Below, in pieces: positions 17,378 through 30,700 of a stretch of DNA of 64,000 nucleotides. Positions within the stretch are counted from its first letter, which is position 1. Each line of letters starts with the position of its first letter. Below the pieces are notes generated by a model. The model did no database searches. It saw only the letters and a list, made by a program, of their open reading frames with translations, and was not told where the DNA came from. The translations under genes and the position numbers were made by a program. Source of the DNA: Frigoribacterium faeni (GTDB lineage: Bacteria > Actinomycetota > Actinomycetes > Actinomycetales > Microbacteriaceae); contig NZ_JAAOYW010000002.1 in assembly GCF_011761235.1 (NCBI RefSeq), positions 1,139,988 through 1,203,987 on the forward strand, read 5' to 3'.

Positions 17378-18494
17378 CCGCCTCGTACGCGTCGCACACC
17401 GACTGCCAGGTGTAGGCCTCCTCCGCCCGTCGCGTCGCCGCCTCCCGCAGCCTCTGCTGCTCGGCCGGGTCGTCGAGCAGCGCCGTGACGGCGTCGGCGA
17501 CGGCGTCCGGCTCGGGCGGCACGAAGACGCCGGCGTCGGCGAGCACCTCGCGGTTGTAGACGGTGTCGCGGGCCACGACCGGGGCGCCGGTGAACATGGC
17601 CTGCACCAGGGCGGGGTTCGTGCCCCCGACGCTGTGGCCGTGGAAGTACGCGCCCGCGTGCTGCCAGAGCGCGAAGAGGCGGTCGTCGTCGCTGACGTGC
17701 CCGAGCCAGCGCACCCGCTCTTCGTCGGCCGCGAGGTCGCGGACGAGGTCGTCGAGCTCGCCCCCGTACCCCGTCGACCCGACGATGACGACGTCGTGGC
17801 GGCGCGCGATGCGACGGGCGGCCTCGACGAACTCGACGATCGAGTTCTCGGGGACGAACCGGGCGACGACGAGCGCGTAGCCGCCGTGCGTCAGGCCGGG
17901 CTCGACCGGCAGCTCGGGCACGGGATCGCCGCCGTAGGGGATGAACGTGCCCTCGACGCCGAACTCCTCGCGCCAGCGGCGGACGATCTCGACCGCGTCG
18001 CAGACGAGGGCGTCGGCGAACCGGGCGGAGGCGCGGGCGCCGAGCTTGAACACGGCCTTGGCCGCCCGGCCCCACTTGGCGCGCTCCCACTCGATGCCGT
18101 CGACGTTGATGAGCACGGGCACGCCCCGGAGGCGCAGCAGCGGCAGCCAGAAGCCGTTGGCGACGTTCATCATCAGCACGGCGTCGGGTCGGCGCACGAC
18201 CGCGTCGAGCACGGCGGTCAGGCCGTAGCTCAGGGTGCTCAGCGACCGGCTCTCGACGCCGCGCGTCGTGCGGGTGCGCACCCGCGGGTCGCGGGCGGGG
18301 TCGTCCTCGCGGACGGCGCCGTGCCGGCCGTAGACCGTGACGTCCCACCCGGCGTCGACGAGCGCGGGCGCGATGCGCCGCACCGCCGTCTCGAAGCCCC
18401 CGTAGTAGCTGGGGTAGCCCCGCGTGCCGATCACGGCCACCGAGGGCCGGCGACCGCCGGCGGCGGCGGAGGAGGGGCGGGTGCGAGGCGGCAT
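17352..18494 (-). CDS. Glycosyltransferase with N-terminal DUF1972-like domain
   Basis: A 380-residue GT-B enzyme. The N terminus after about 17 residues has SVAVIGTRGYPSYYGGFETAV, the hallmark of the DUF1972/rhamnosyltransferase-like group, followed by VLINVDGIEWERAKWG. The C-terminal half has PYGGDPVPE, ALVVARFVPENSI and HSVGGTNPALVQAMFTGAPV, the donor-binding region. The second ATG (18494) is preferred because the N-terminal 13 extra residues of the longer form do not look conserved. It is separated from the main operon by 174 bp, so it may have its own promoter in the divergent region next to the giant gene. Confidence 0.85.
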   Translation of the reverse strand: MPPRTRPSSAAAGGRRPSVAVIGTRGYPSYYGGFETAVRRIAPALVDAGWDVTVYGRHGAVREDDPARDPRVRTRTTRGVESRSLSTLSYGLTAVLDAVVRRPDAVLMMNVANGFWLPLLRLRGVPVLINVDGIEWERAKWGRAAKAVFKLGARASARFADALVCDAVEIVRRWREEFGVEGTFIPYGGDPVPELPVEPGLTHGGYALVVARFVPENSIVEFVEAARRIARRHDVVIVGSTGYGGELDDLVRDLAADEERVRWLGHVSDDDRLFALWQHAGAYFHGHSVGGTNPALVQAMFTGAPVVARDTVYNREVLADAGVFVPPEPDAVADAVTALLDDPAEQQRLREAATRRAEEAYTWQSVCDAYEAALRRSLRR

Positions 18495-18799
18495 GGGAGA
18501 TCCGTTCCGGGAGGGGGCGCGAGGCCGCCCCACGGTACCGCAGCACGCGTCGTCGACGACGGGGACCCCCCGAGCGAGGGGGATGGTACAGGCGTGTCCC
18601 CCCTTGCGCGGACACCGTGGGGTGAAACGCGGGGTGAATTGGGTGACGGGAGATGGTCGGGGTACACCTGCCCCCCCGAGACTGGGAGCGGGCCGCCTAC
18701 TGGGACGGCAGCCCCGCAGCGGCGTCCGCCCGGATCACCAGGGGGCGGGAGGCCGTCGATCGCCGTGCGCGATCGTCCGCTCGACACTGAGGATCAGCC
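18495..18799. promoter_or_regulatory. 305-bp divergent control region of the giant surface gene
   Basis: No gene is seen here. Structures include the perfect palindrome CGTCGTCGACGACG (18548-18561), CCCCCC/GGGGG complementary runs near 18565-18581, an iteron-like set GGGGTGAA (18619-18626), GGGGTGAA (18631-18638) and GGGTGA (18641-18646), and an inverted repeat CGATCGC-N5-GCGATCG (18757-18775) that ends 24 bp before the GTG. GAGGAT at 18788-18793 is the likely ribosome binding site. Which promoter elements are used cannot be decided by eye. Confidence 0.5.
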
Positions 18800-21700
18800 G
18801 TGCCCGCACTCTCCGACGCCCCGACGCGTCGCGCCCGCTCCGCCCGCCGACGACCCCGCCACCGCGCGGGCGGGAGCGCCTGGCCGCTGCCCCTGCGCGC
18901 CGTCGCCGTGCTGCTCGCCGTCGTCGTGCCCGTCACGGGCCTGTCGCTCGTCGACCCGGCCGAGCGCGCCGAGGCCGCCGTCGTGCAGTGGGGTACAGCC
19001 GGGGGCACCGCCCCCTCGTGGCAGGACACCGTGAACGGCGACTTCCTCCAGGTCGGCAACGGCGTGCTCGCCTGCGGCGCCGCCGTCGTCGCGAACGCCG
19101 GCACCTGCGCGAACCTGCACGCCGGCACGACCACGGTCACGAACAACGTCAACGACTACTTCTCGATGCAGGCCTCGAACACGGTCTCGGGCTTCACCAC
19201 GAACTCGAGCTCGGCGACCGTCACCATCCCCTCGGGCGCCACCGTGGCGAAGGCGTTCCTCAGCTGGAGCGCCAACACCGGCGTCTTCGCGGGCCGCACC
19301 GGCACCGACGCGTTCCGCTGCGGCGGCCTGGCGCAGAACCAGGTCGTCAGCGGGCAGACCCCCTACGCCACCCGCCCCGACAGCTCGGCGGGGTACCGCA
19401 CGCAGGCGGCGAAGCTCAAGGTCGGCTCGGCCGCCGTTCGCAGCGTCCCGGCCTCGGGCGTGCTCGAGGACACGGCCACGACGGCGCCCGGCACGGCGCT
19501 GTACTACAGCGCGGGGGCCGACGTCACGGCCGCCTTCGCGGGCGCGGCCACGGGCAGCGCCCTCACCGTCTCGGCCGGCGACATCTGGGCTCCCGTCGGC
19601 GCCGGCTGCTACGCCGGCTGGTCGCTCACCGTGGTCTACGACTACGGCACCTACGTCGCGGGCAACACCGCGTCCGAGCCGCACAGCGTCATCTACTACG
19701 AGGGCCACGTGCGCGAGGGCTCGGCCGACCCCGACCTCACCGTCGCGTTCTCGGGCTTCTCGTCGCTCGGCGCCGCCCGCTTCGGCTACACGCTGTTCGA
19801 GGGCGACCGCGGCATCACCGGCGACTACATGCGCTACAACCGCCAGGCCGGGGCCTACGCGGAGATCCCCAACGCCGCCGGCGACCTGAACAACATCGGC
19901 ATCAGCCGGGCCGACGGCTCGACGCGCTACACGCAGACCGGCGCCTCGGCGACCCCCGTCTTCACGAACGCGAGCGTCGACGCCGCGACGACGACGCTGT
20001 CGGGCGTGCAGGCGGGCGACACCTCGATCAACCTGCAGATCGGCACCAGCGGCGACTCGTACCTGCTGCGCAGCGCCGTGCTCAGCGTGCCCACCGCCTC
20101 CTTGACCATCGCGAAGAGCCTCGACGGCACGATCGGCGACCAGTACCGCGTCGCCACCGAGAACACGAGGTTCCAGATCACGGTGTCGAACACCGGCTCC
20201 GTGGCCCTGACGAACGTCGTCGTGACCGACCCGGACAACCCGGACTGCCGGCGGACGATCGGCACCCTCGCCGTCGGGGCCGTCGTCACCTTCAACTGCA
20301 CCGGCCCCCCGCCCACGCAGGCCAACCAGGTCAGCTCGGCCACCGCGACCGGCACCGCCGCCGGCAACAGCGCGGTCAGCGTCACCAGCACCGGCACGAC
20401 GAACGTGCACCTCAGCGCGATCGCGCTCACCAAGACGGGCGCGCTCCCCTCCGGCTCGACCGGGGCCGTGGGCGACGTCGTCACCTACACCTTCACCGCC
20501 CGCAACACCGGCGGGGGCACCCTCACGGGCGTCAGCATCACGGACACGAGCCTCCCCGGCCTCTCCGGCCTCACCTACGGCGCCTGGCCCAGCGGCACCG
20601 CCGGCACCCTCGGCGAGGGGCAGTCGGTCACCGCCACCGCCACCTTCGCCCTCACGCAGGCGGTCATCGACGCCGCCTCGATCTCGAACACGGCCCAGGT
20701 CGTCGGCACCGACGCCGACGGCGGCCCCCAGCCCACCGCCTCCGCGACCGCCCGCACCGCCGTGCCGGCGAACCCCGCCCTCGCGCTCACCAAGACGGGC
20801 GCCCTGCCCGCCGGCAGCACCGGACGGGCCGGCGACGTCGTCGGCTTCTCGTTCGTGCTGCGCAACAGCGGCAACCAGACGATCACCGGCGCGACGATCA
20901 CCGACGCCGTGGCCGGCGTCAGCGCGATCTCGTACGGCACCTGGCCGAGCGGCACCGCCGGCCGCCTCGCCCCCGGGCAGCAGGTCACCGCGACCGCCAC
21001 GTACACGCTCACCCAGGCCGACGTCGACCGCGGCACCGTGCCGAACACCGCCACCGCCCGCGGCTCGTCGCCGAGCGGCGCCGCCGTCACGTCGAACACC
21101 GCCTCGACCACGGTCGCCGTCGCGGCCGCGCCCGCCCTCGCGACGACGAAGCGCGCGGCCCTGCCCGCGGGCGCCGCCGGCGTCGCGGGCGACGTCGTGA
21201 CCTACACGGTCACGCTGTCGAACACCGGCAACCAGACCCTCACCGGCGTCGCCGCCTCCGACCCGCTGGCCGGCCTCTCGGCCTTCCGCTACGGCACCTG
21301 GCCGAGCGGCACCGCCGGCACCCTGCGCCCCGGCGACCAGGTGACCGTGACGGCCACCTACACGGTCACGCAGAGCGACGTCGACGCCGGCTCCGTCGTG
21401 AACCGCGCCAGCGGCACCGGCACGCCCCCGAGCGGCGCGTCCGTGTCGTCGGCCGGCACCGCCACGCTGCCGCTGTCGACCGGCTCGTCCCTCTCGCTGA
21501 CGAAGACCGGCGCGCTCGCCGCCGGCGCGACCGGCCGGGCCGGCGACGTCGTCACCTGGACCTTCACCGCCGCCAACACCGGCGCCGTGACGCTTCGCGG
21601 CGTCACGATCACCGACGACGTCGCCGGCGTCGGCCCGATCACGTACGGCACCTGGCCGAACGGCACCACCGGCACCCTCGCCCCCGGCCAGCGCGTCACC

Positions 21701-24700
21701 GCGACGGCGCCGTACACGCTGACCCAGGCCGACGTCGACGCGGCCCGCGTGCAGAACACCGCCTCGGTGCAGGGCACCCCGCCGTCCGGCCCCGCCGTGC
21801 GGCAGACGGCGACCGGCACGGTCGACGTGGCCGCCGCGAGCAACGTCTCGCTGACGAAGTCGGGCGCGCTCGCCCAGGGCGCCACCGGCCGGGTCGGCGA
21901 CGTCGTCACCTGGTCGTTCACCGTGCGGAACACCGGCGCCTCGACGCTCGACGCCGTGACGATCACTGACCCGCTGGTCGCCGACCGCGTCACCTTCGGC
22001 ACCTGGCCGTCGGGCACCTCCGGACGCCTCGCGCCCGGCCAGCAGGTCACCGCGACCGCCAGCTACGCGCTCACCCAGGCCGACGTCGACGCCGGCTCGG
22101 TCGTCAACACGGCGACGGCGACCGGCACCCCGGCGAACGGCCAGCGCGCCAGCTCGAACGCCGCGGCGACCGTGCCCGTGGCCTCGTCGCCCGCGCTCTC
22201 CGTCGCGAAGTCGGGCGTGCTCGCCTCCGGCGCCCAGGGCCGGGCCGGCGACCGCGTCGACTACTCGTTCACCGTGCGCAACTCGGGCAACGTCAGCCTC
22301 ACCGGCGTCGCCCTGACCGACCCGCTGCCCGGGCTCTCGGCCGTCGCCTACGGCACCTGGCCGAGCGGCACCTCCGGCACGCTCGCACCGGGCCAGCAGG
22401 TCACGGCGACCGCGCGCTACGCGCTGACCCAGGCCGACGTCGACCGGGGCAGCGTGGCGAACACGGCCACCGCCTCCGGCACCCCGCCCACAGGAGGCGC
22501 GGTGCGCGCCAGCGGGTCCGCCCTCGTCACCGTCGCCCCGGCTCCCGCGGTCGCGCTGACCAAGTCGGTCGCGGGCACCGCGGCCCGCGCGGGCGACGTG
22601 CTCACCTACACGTTCACCGCGACGAACACGGGCAACCAGACCCTCACCTCGGTGTCGGTCGCCGACCCGCTGCCCGGCCTCTCGGCCCCGGCGTACGGCA
22701 CGTGGCCGAGCGGCACCGCGGGCACCCTCGCCCCGGGCCAGCGCGTCACGGCCACCGCGACCTACGCGGTGACGCAGGCGGACGTCGACGCGGGCAGTGT
22801 CGTGAACACGGCCACCGCCTCCGGCCGGACCCCGGCGCTCGGCACCGTCCAGGGTCAGGGCTCCGCCACGGCCCCGATCAGCGCGCCCGGCTCGCTCGGC
22901 GTGACGAAGACCGGCACGCTCGCGGCAGGCGCGACGGGCGCCGCCGGCGACGTCGTCACCTACTCGTTCCGCGTCGTCAACACCGGCGCCGTGACGCTGC
23001 GCGGCGTCGCCGTGTCCGACCCGCTGGCCGGTCTCTCGGCCGTCTCGTACGGCAGCTGGGCCAGCGGCACCGCCGGCACCCTCGCGCCCGGCCAGGCGGT
23101 CACCGCCACGGCCACCTACCGCCTGACGCAGGCGGACGCCGACCGGGGCAGCGTCGTGAACACGGCCACCGCCTCCGGCCGGACGCCCCAGAACGCGCTC
23201 GTGACGCAGGGCGCGACGGCCACCACCGCCGTGCCGCAGACCGCCGGGCTCGCCGTCGCGAAGAGCGGCGCCCTGCGCGCCGGCTCGACCGGCGCCGCCG
23301 GCGACGTCGCCGACTTCACCATCCGCGTGACGAACACCGGCACGGTCACGGTCGGCTCCGTGACCCTCAGCGACTCGCTCGCGGGCCTCAGCGACCCCGT
23401 GCTGACCTGGCCGGGCACCCCCGGCCAGCTCGCACCGGGCCAGACCCTCGTCGCCCGCGCCTCGGCCGCCCTGACGCAGGCCGACGTCGACGCCGGCTCG
23501 GTCGTCAACACGGCGACGGCCCGCGGCACCGCGCCGGGGGGCCAGGCGACCACCGCCTCCGGCGCCGCGACGGTGCCGATCACCTCGTCGCCCGCCCTCG
23601 CGCTGACCAAGCAGGTCGCGCCCGTCGCGGGCGGCTCGGCCGGCCGCGCCGGCGACGCCCTCGAGTACCGCTTCTCGGCGACCAACCGCGGCACCGTGAC
23701 GCTGACCGGCGTCGCCGTCACCGACCCGCTGGCCGGCCTCGGCGCCCTCAGCTACACCTGGCCCGGAGCCGCCGGTCGCCTCGCCCCCGGCGAGACCGTC
23801 ACCGCGACGGCCCGCTACGTCGTGACGCAGGCCGACGCCGACGCCGGCAGCGTCGCCAACCGGGCGACCGTCCGGGGCACGACGCCGCAGGGCGTGCAGA
23901 CGTCGGCCGAGGCGACGGCCGTGCAGCCGATCGCCTCCGCCCCGGCGATCGCGCTCGACAAGACGGCCGTCGTGGCCGGCTCGGGCTCCGTCGGCAGCCG
24001 CGTCACCTACCGCTTCGACGTGACGAACACGGGCTCTCAGACCGTCTCGGGCGTCACCGTCGAGGACCGCCTGCCCGGCCTCTCGGCCATCTCGTACGGC
24101 ACCTGGCCCGGCGCGGTGAGCGGCCAGCTCGCCCCCGGCCAGACCGTGCGCGCCACGGCGACCTACGTGCTGACCCAGGCCGACGTCGACGCGGGCAGCG
24201 TCGCGAACAGGGCCACCGCCTCCTCGACCGGCCCGTCCGGCACGGCCGCGACGGCCTCCGACGCCGAGACGGTGCGCACGGCCGTGGGCACCCAGGCCAT
24301 CGGCCTGACCAAGACCGAGACGCTGCGCGGCACGGCCGCCGGCGACGTGGGCGACACCGTCGACCTCGGGTACGTCATCACCAACACGGGCACGACCACC
24401 CTCACGGGCGTCTCGGTCAGCGACCAGCAGCCCCGCGCCACGGCCGTCGTCTACGGCGCCTGGCCGGGCGGCACCGCCGGCACCCTGGCCCCCGGCCAGT
24501 CGGTGACGGCGAGCTCGAGCTTCACCCTGGTGCAGGCCGACGTCGACGCCGGCCAGGTCGGCTCGCGGGCCACGGCCGTGGGCACGTCGCCGCGCGGCGC
24601 CGTCGTGCGGGCCGACGCCGACGGACAGGTCACGACCCGGCAGGCGCCGGGCGTCCAGCTGACGAAGACCGGGGCGGTGGCCGCAGGAGGCGCCGGTGCG

Positions 24701-27700
24701 GTCGGCGACACGGTCGAGTGGCGCTTCGTGCTCGAGAACACCGGCACGGTGACGCTGTCCGGCGCGGCGATCACCGACGCCCTGCCCGGCATCACGACGC
24801 CCGTCGTCACCTGGCCCGGCGAGCCCGGGGCCCTCGCCCCCGGGGCCCGGGCCACCGCCACGGCGCAGTCCGTGCTGACCCAGGCCGACGTCGACGCGGG
24901 CAGCGTCGTCAACACGGCGCGCGCCACGGCGACCGCGCCCGCGCCCGGCAGCCAGACCGTCACGGCCACCGCGGCCGCGACCGTGGCCACGGCCACGAGC
25001 GCCCCCCGCCTCGAGCTGACCAAGACCGAGACCGTCACGCCGCCGGCCTCGGGCCCCACGACGGCCAACGACGGCGCGGTCTTCACCTACGTCGTCACCA
25101 ACACCGGCAACGTGACCGTCTCGGGCATCTCGATCCTCGACGAGCAGGCCCGCCTCTCGGCGGTGACCTGGGGCTCGGGCACCTCGACGACCGTGACGCT
25201 GCGCCCGGGCGAGAGCGCCACGGCGACGGGCGCCTACCGCCTGACCCAGGCCGACGTCGACGCGGGCCGCATCGGCTCGGCGGCGACGGCCTCCGGCACG
25301 GCGTCCGACGGCCGGCCCGTCCAGGCGACCGCCGCGGCGGAGGCGCCCGTCACCCGGGCGCCCGCGCTCGCGCTGGCCAAGACGGCCGCGTTCGACGCCT
25401 CGACGACCAACGGCCAGCAGACCGACGTCGGCGAGACGGTCGTGTACTCGTTCCTCGTGACCAACCGGGGCAACACGACGCTCACCGGCGTGGGCGTGGC
25501 CGACGACATGGCCGGCGTGACCGTGCAGCTCGGGCCGTGGCCCGCCGCCGCCGGCACCCTGCTGCCGGGGGAGTCCGTCAAGGGCACCGGCCGTCACGTG
25601 GTGACCCAGGCCGACGTCGACGCGAACGACGGCCTCCTCGTCAACCGGGCCACCGCCTCCGCGTCCGCCCCCGACGGCACGACCCCGACCGCCGCCGCGA
25701 GCGCGTCGATCCAGCTCGACGCCGACGCGCAGATCGGCCTGGTCAAGACCGAGGTGTTCGCCGACCCCGGCGCCGCCGTGCACCGTGCCGGCGACCGCGT
25801 GTCGCTCACCTTCGCCGTGACGAACACCGGCGCCTCGACGCTCACCGACGTCGTCGTGACCGACGACCAGGCCCGCCTCGGCACGATCGGCCTCGCCGAC
25901 GGGGGCACCTGGACGAGCGAGAGCCGCATCGCCCCCGGCGAGACCGTGACCTTCGCCGCGTCGTACGTGCTGACCCAGGCCGACGTCGACGCCGGCCGCG
26001 TCCGGAGCACCGCCTCCGTGACGGCACGCTCGGTCGACGCCGCGGGCGACCGCGTCGAGGCGAGCGACGTGCGCAGCCTGCTCGTCGCCGCCGCGCCCGG
26101 CTACTCGTTCGAGAAGACCGGCGCCTTCGCCGGCGGCGCGGCCGGTCGCCTCGGCGACCGCGTCGACTACGCCTTCGACATCGTCAACACCGGCAACGTG
26201 ACCCTCTACCTGATCGAGGTCAGCGACCCGCTGCCCGGCATCGGCGCCATCACGTACACGGGCCTCGGCGAGGGCCGTTCGCTCGCGCCCGGCAGCGCGG
26301 CCCGGGGCACCACCTCGTACCAGGTGACCCAGGCCGACGTCGACCGCGGCCTCGTCGAGAACACGGCGACGGCCATCGCGAACCCGCCCGCCGGCGACGC
26401 GATCACGTCGACCCGCTCGTTCACGCTCGCGACGGCCGCCCAGGCGCCGTCGATCACGCTCGACAAGCAGGAACTGCTCGAAGGAGGCGCCCGCGGCGTC
26501 GCCGGGGACGAGGTCCGGTTCTCGTACACGGTCACCAACACCGGCGACACGACGCTCCGCGACGTGGCGCTCGCCGACGGCCAGCCGGGTCTCTCGGCGA
26601 TCGCGTTCGGCCCGTGGCCGGGCGCCGAGCGCACCCTCGCGCCCGGGCAATCCGTCACCGCGACCGCGACCTACCGCCTGACGCAGGCCGACGTCGACGA
26701 CGGGGGCATCGCCTCCTCGGCCACCGTCTCGGGCACGGCGCCCGGTGCCCAGGGCGCCACCGTCTCGGACGACGCCGACGGCTCGGTCGCGAGCGTCCGC
26801 GAGAACGCGCTCGTGCTCGACAAGCGCGCCACCGCGACCGACGGCTCGGCCGTCGAGTCGGCGCAGCTCGGCGACACGCTGCGCTACGTCATCACGGCCC
26901 GCAACACCGGCACGACGACCCTGACGGGCGTCGCGATCGTCGAGGCCCTGGCCGACGCGACCCCGCTGCAGTACGGCACCTGGCCGACGGCCGAGGGCAC
27001 GCTGCTGCCCGGCGAGGCCGTCACGGCGACCACCGACCGCGTCGTCACGCAGGCCGACGTCGACTCGGGCTCGGCCGTCAACACGGCCACCGTGTCGGGC
27101 ACGCCGCCCGCGGACTCGGGCGACGCCCCGACCGCCCGTGCCTCGGCGAGCGTGGTCACCACCTCGGCCGCGCCCTCGATCCGCATCGAGAAGACGCAGG
27201 CGCTCGCGCCCGACGCCGCCGGCGTGGCCGGCGACACCGTGCGGTACTCGTACGTCGTCACGAACACCGGCGGCGTCACGCTGACCGGCGTCACCGTGCG
27301 CGACGGCCAGGCGCGCATCACCGACGCCGTGTTCGGCCCCTGGCCGGGCGGCGCCGCGGGCACCCTCGCCCCCGGCCAGTCGGTCACCGCGACCGCGACC
27401 CACGTGCTCAGCCAGGCCGAGGTCGACGCGGGCGGCGTGTCGAGCACCGCCACCACGCGCGGCACCCCGCCGAGCGGCGCCCGCGTCGCGGGCACCGCCG
27501 ACGCGCGCACCGAGGTCGCCGAGCGGCCCGACGTCGCTGTCACGAAGACCGGCGCGCTCGCCGACGGCGCGCGCGGCGTGGTCGGCGACCGCATCGACTA
27601 CGAGTTCGTCGTCGTCAACCGCGGCAACGTGACCCTGAACCTGCTGACGGTGCGCGACGCCCTCGCCGGCGTCGGCGACGTCCGCTTCGGCGAGTGGCCC

Positions 27701-30700
27701 GGCCCGGTGGGCCAGGTCGGCCCGGGCGAGCAGGTCCGCGCCACCGCGTCGTACACGGTCACCCAGGGCGACGTCGACGCCGGCTCGGTCGTGAACCAGG
27801 CCCTCGCGACGGCGACCCCGCCGTCGGGCGAGCCGGTCACCGGCACGGGCGTGGCCACGGTCGCGCTCGCCCCGACGACGCCCGCGATCGCGGTCGCGAA
27901 GACGCAGTCCCTGCCCGCCGGCTCGGCCGGCGTCGCCGGCGACGTCGTCACCTACTCGTTCACCGTGACGAACACGGGCACGGCGACGCTGACCGGCGTC
28001 TCGCTGTCCGACGCCCAGCCGGGCCTGTCCGACCTCGTCGTCGGCCGCTGGCCGTCGACGGACGGCGTGCTCGCGCCCGGCCAGTCGGTCTCGGCGACCG
28101 CCCGCTACGTGCTGACCCAGGCCGACGTCGACGCCGGCGTGCTGTCGTCGCCCGTCACCGCGTCGGGCACCCCGCCGCAGGGCGACCCCGTCGCCGGGCG
28201 GGCCTCCGCGTCGACGCCGCTCACCGCGGCCGCGGCCGTGTCGCTCGACAAGTCCGTCGCGTACGCCGACGGCGGCTCCGGCGCCGTGGGCGACGCCGCC
28301 GTCTACTCGTTCACCGTCGTCAACACCGGCGCCGTGACGCTCTCGGGCGTCGACGTGGCCGACGCCCTGCCGGGCCTCGGCACGATCGCCTGGCAGTGGC
28401 CGGGCGCCGCGGGCGTGCTCGCGCCGGGCGAGACGGCCGCGGGCACCGCCTCCTACGCCGTCACGCAGCAGGACGTCGACGCCGGCTCCGTCGCGAACCG
28501 CGCCACCGCCTCGGCCCAGCCGGCCCGCGGCGAGACCGTCCGGGCCTCGGACGCCGCGACGCTCGCGACGACCTCGGGCCGCCCCGCCCTCGCGCTGACG
28601 AAGACCGAGGCGCTCGCGCCCGGCGCGCGCGGCGTCGCCGGCGACACGGTCCAGCTCAGCTGGGTCGTCACCAACCCCGGCAACCAGACCGTCTCGGGCA
28701 TCCAGCTCGCCGACGACCAGGTCGGGGCCACCGCTCCCGTCTTCGGCGCCTGGCCCGGCGGCACCGCCGGCCGCCTCGCGCCCGGCCAGAGCGTCACCGC
28801 GACGACGACGTACACGCTCACCCAGGCCGACGTCGACGCCGGGGGCGTGACCAGCGCCTCCCACGTGACCGGCACCGGCCCCGGCGGCACGCCCGTGCGC
28901 GCCGACGCGACGGCCGGCGTCACGGTCGACCAGGTCTCGACCATGTCGTTCACCAAGGCAGGGCGCCTCGCCGCCGGCACCACCGGCCAGGTGGGCCAGG
29001 GCGTCGACTACACGTTCCAGGTGCGCAACACCGGCACGGTCACGCTGAGCCTGCTCGACATCGTCGACGACATGCCGGGCCTCAGCGACGTCACCTTCGA
29101 CCGCTGGCCGGGCGCCGTCGGCGTGCTCGCCCCGGGCGAGCGCGTCATGGGCCGCGCCTCGTACACGATCCGCCAGAGCGACGTCGACGCCGGCGGCGCG
29201 ATCACGAACACGGCCACGGCCCTCGCGACCGCGCCCGACGGCACCGTCGTGCGCCGGCCCGCGTCGGCCACCGTGCAGGCGGCGCCCCAGGGGCCGGTCG
29301 TCGGCCTCGCCAAGGAGGCGCAGCTCGCCGAGGGCGCGACCGGTCGCGCCGGCGACCGGGTCGAGTACTCGTTCGTCGTCACCAACCAGGGCAACACGAC
29401 GCTGACCGGCGTCGTGCTGGCCGACGCCCAGCCGGGCCTCGGCCCGATCACGGCCGGCCCCTGGCCCGGCGGCACGGCCGGCACGCTCGCGCCGGGCGAG
29501 TCCGTCCGGGCGACGGCCGTCTACGTGCTGACGCAGGCCGACGTCGACCGCGGCTCGGTGTCGTCCGTCGCGACGACCTCCGGCCGCTCGTCGGCGCCCG
29601 CGCAGACGGTGACCGCCAGCGACGAGAAGACCGTCGTGGTGCCGCCCCAGCCCGCGCTGGAGTTCGCCAAGACCGTCGCGCCCGCCACGGGCACGGCGCC
29701 CGGCGACGCGCTGACGTACACCTTCACCGCCTCGAACACCGGCACGGTCACCCTCGACGGCGTCGTGTTCGACGACCGCCTCGTCGGCCTCTCGCCGGTC
29801 GTCGTCGCGTCGTGGCCGAGCGGCACCGCCGGGCGCCTCGCCCCCGGCCAGACCGTCACGGGCACGGCGACCTACCGGGTCACCCAGGCCGACGCCGACG
29901 CCGGCTCGGTCGTCAACGCGGCCAGCGTCGTCGCGAGCCCGCCCACCGGCTCGCCGCTCACGGCCACGAGCTCGGCGACGGCCGCCACCGCGCCCACCGC
30001 CGCCGCGATCGGGATCTCGAAGACCGCCGCCCTCGCGACGGGAGCCGCCGGCGTGGCCGGCGACACGGTCGAGTTCTCGTACGTCGTCACGAACACCGGC
30101 ACGGCCACCCTCACGGGCGTGACCCTGACGGACGCCCTGACCGGCGCCTCCCCGGTGGTCTTCGGCCCCTGGCCCAGCCCGACGAACCGGCTGCTGCCGG
30201 GCGAGAGCGTCACCGCGACGGCGCGCTACGTGCTGACGCAGGCCGACGTCGACGCGGGCGGCGTGAGCTCGTCGGCGCGCACGACGGGCACGACGCCCTC
30301 GGGCTCGGTCGTCGTCGCCGACGCGACCGCCGGCGTCGAGGTCTCGCGCACGGCCTCGGCCGCGCTCGTCAAGACCGCGGCCTGGACCGCAGGAGGCGCG
30401 GGCCGGGTCGGCGACGTCGCCCGCTTCACGATCTCGGTCGCGAACACCGGCACGACCACGCTCACGGACGTCGTGGTCACCGACCCGATGGCTGCGTCGG
30501 ACGCGAACCCGGACGGCGTCGTGACGCCCGCGAGCTGGCCCGGCACGCCGGGGACGCTCGCCCCCGGCCAGCGCGTCGTCGCGACCGTCGACCGGGTCGT
30601 CGCCCAGGCGGACGTCGACGCCGGCGCCCTCGTCAACGTCGCGACGCTGACCGCCGCCGGCCCGGCCGGCGGGGGCGACCCGATCGTCGTGCGCGACGGT

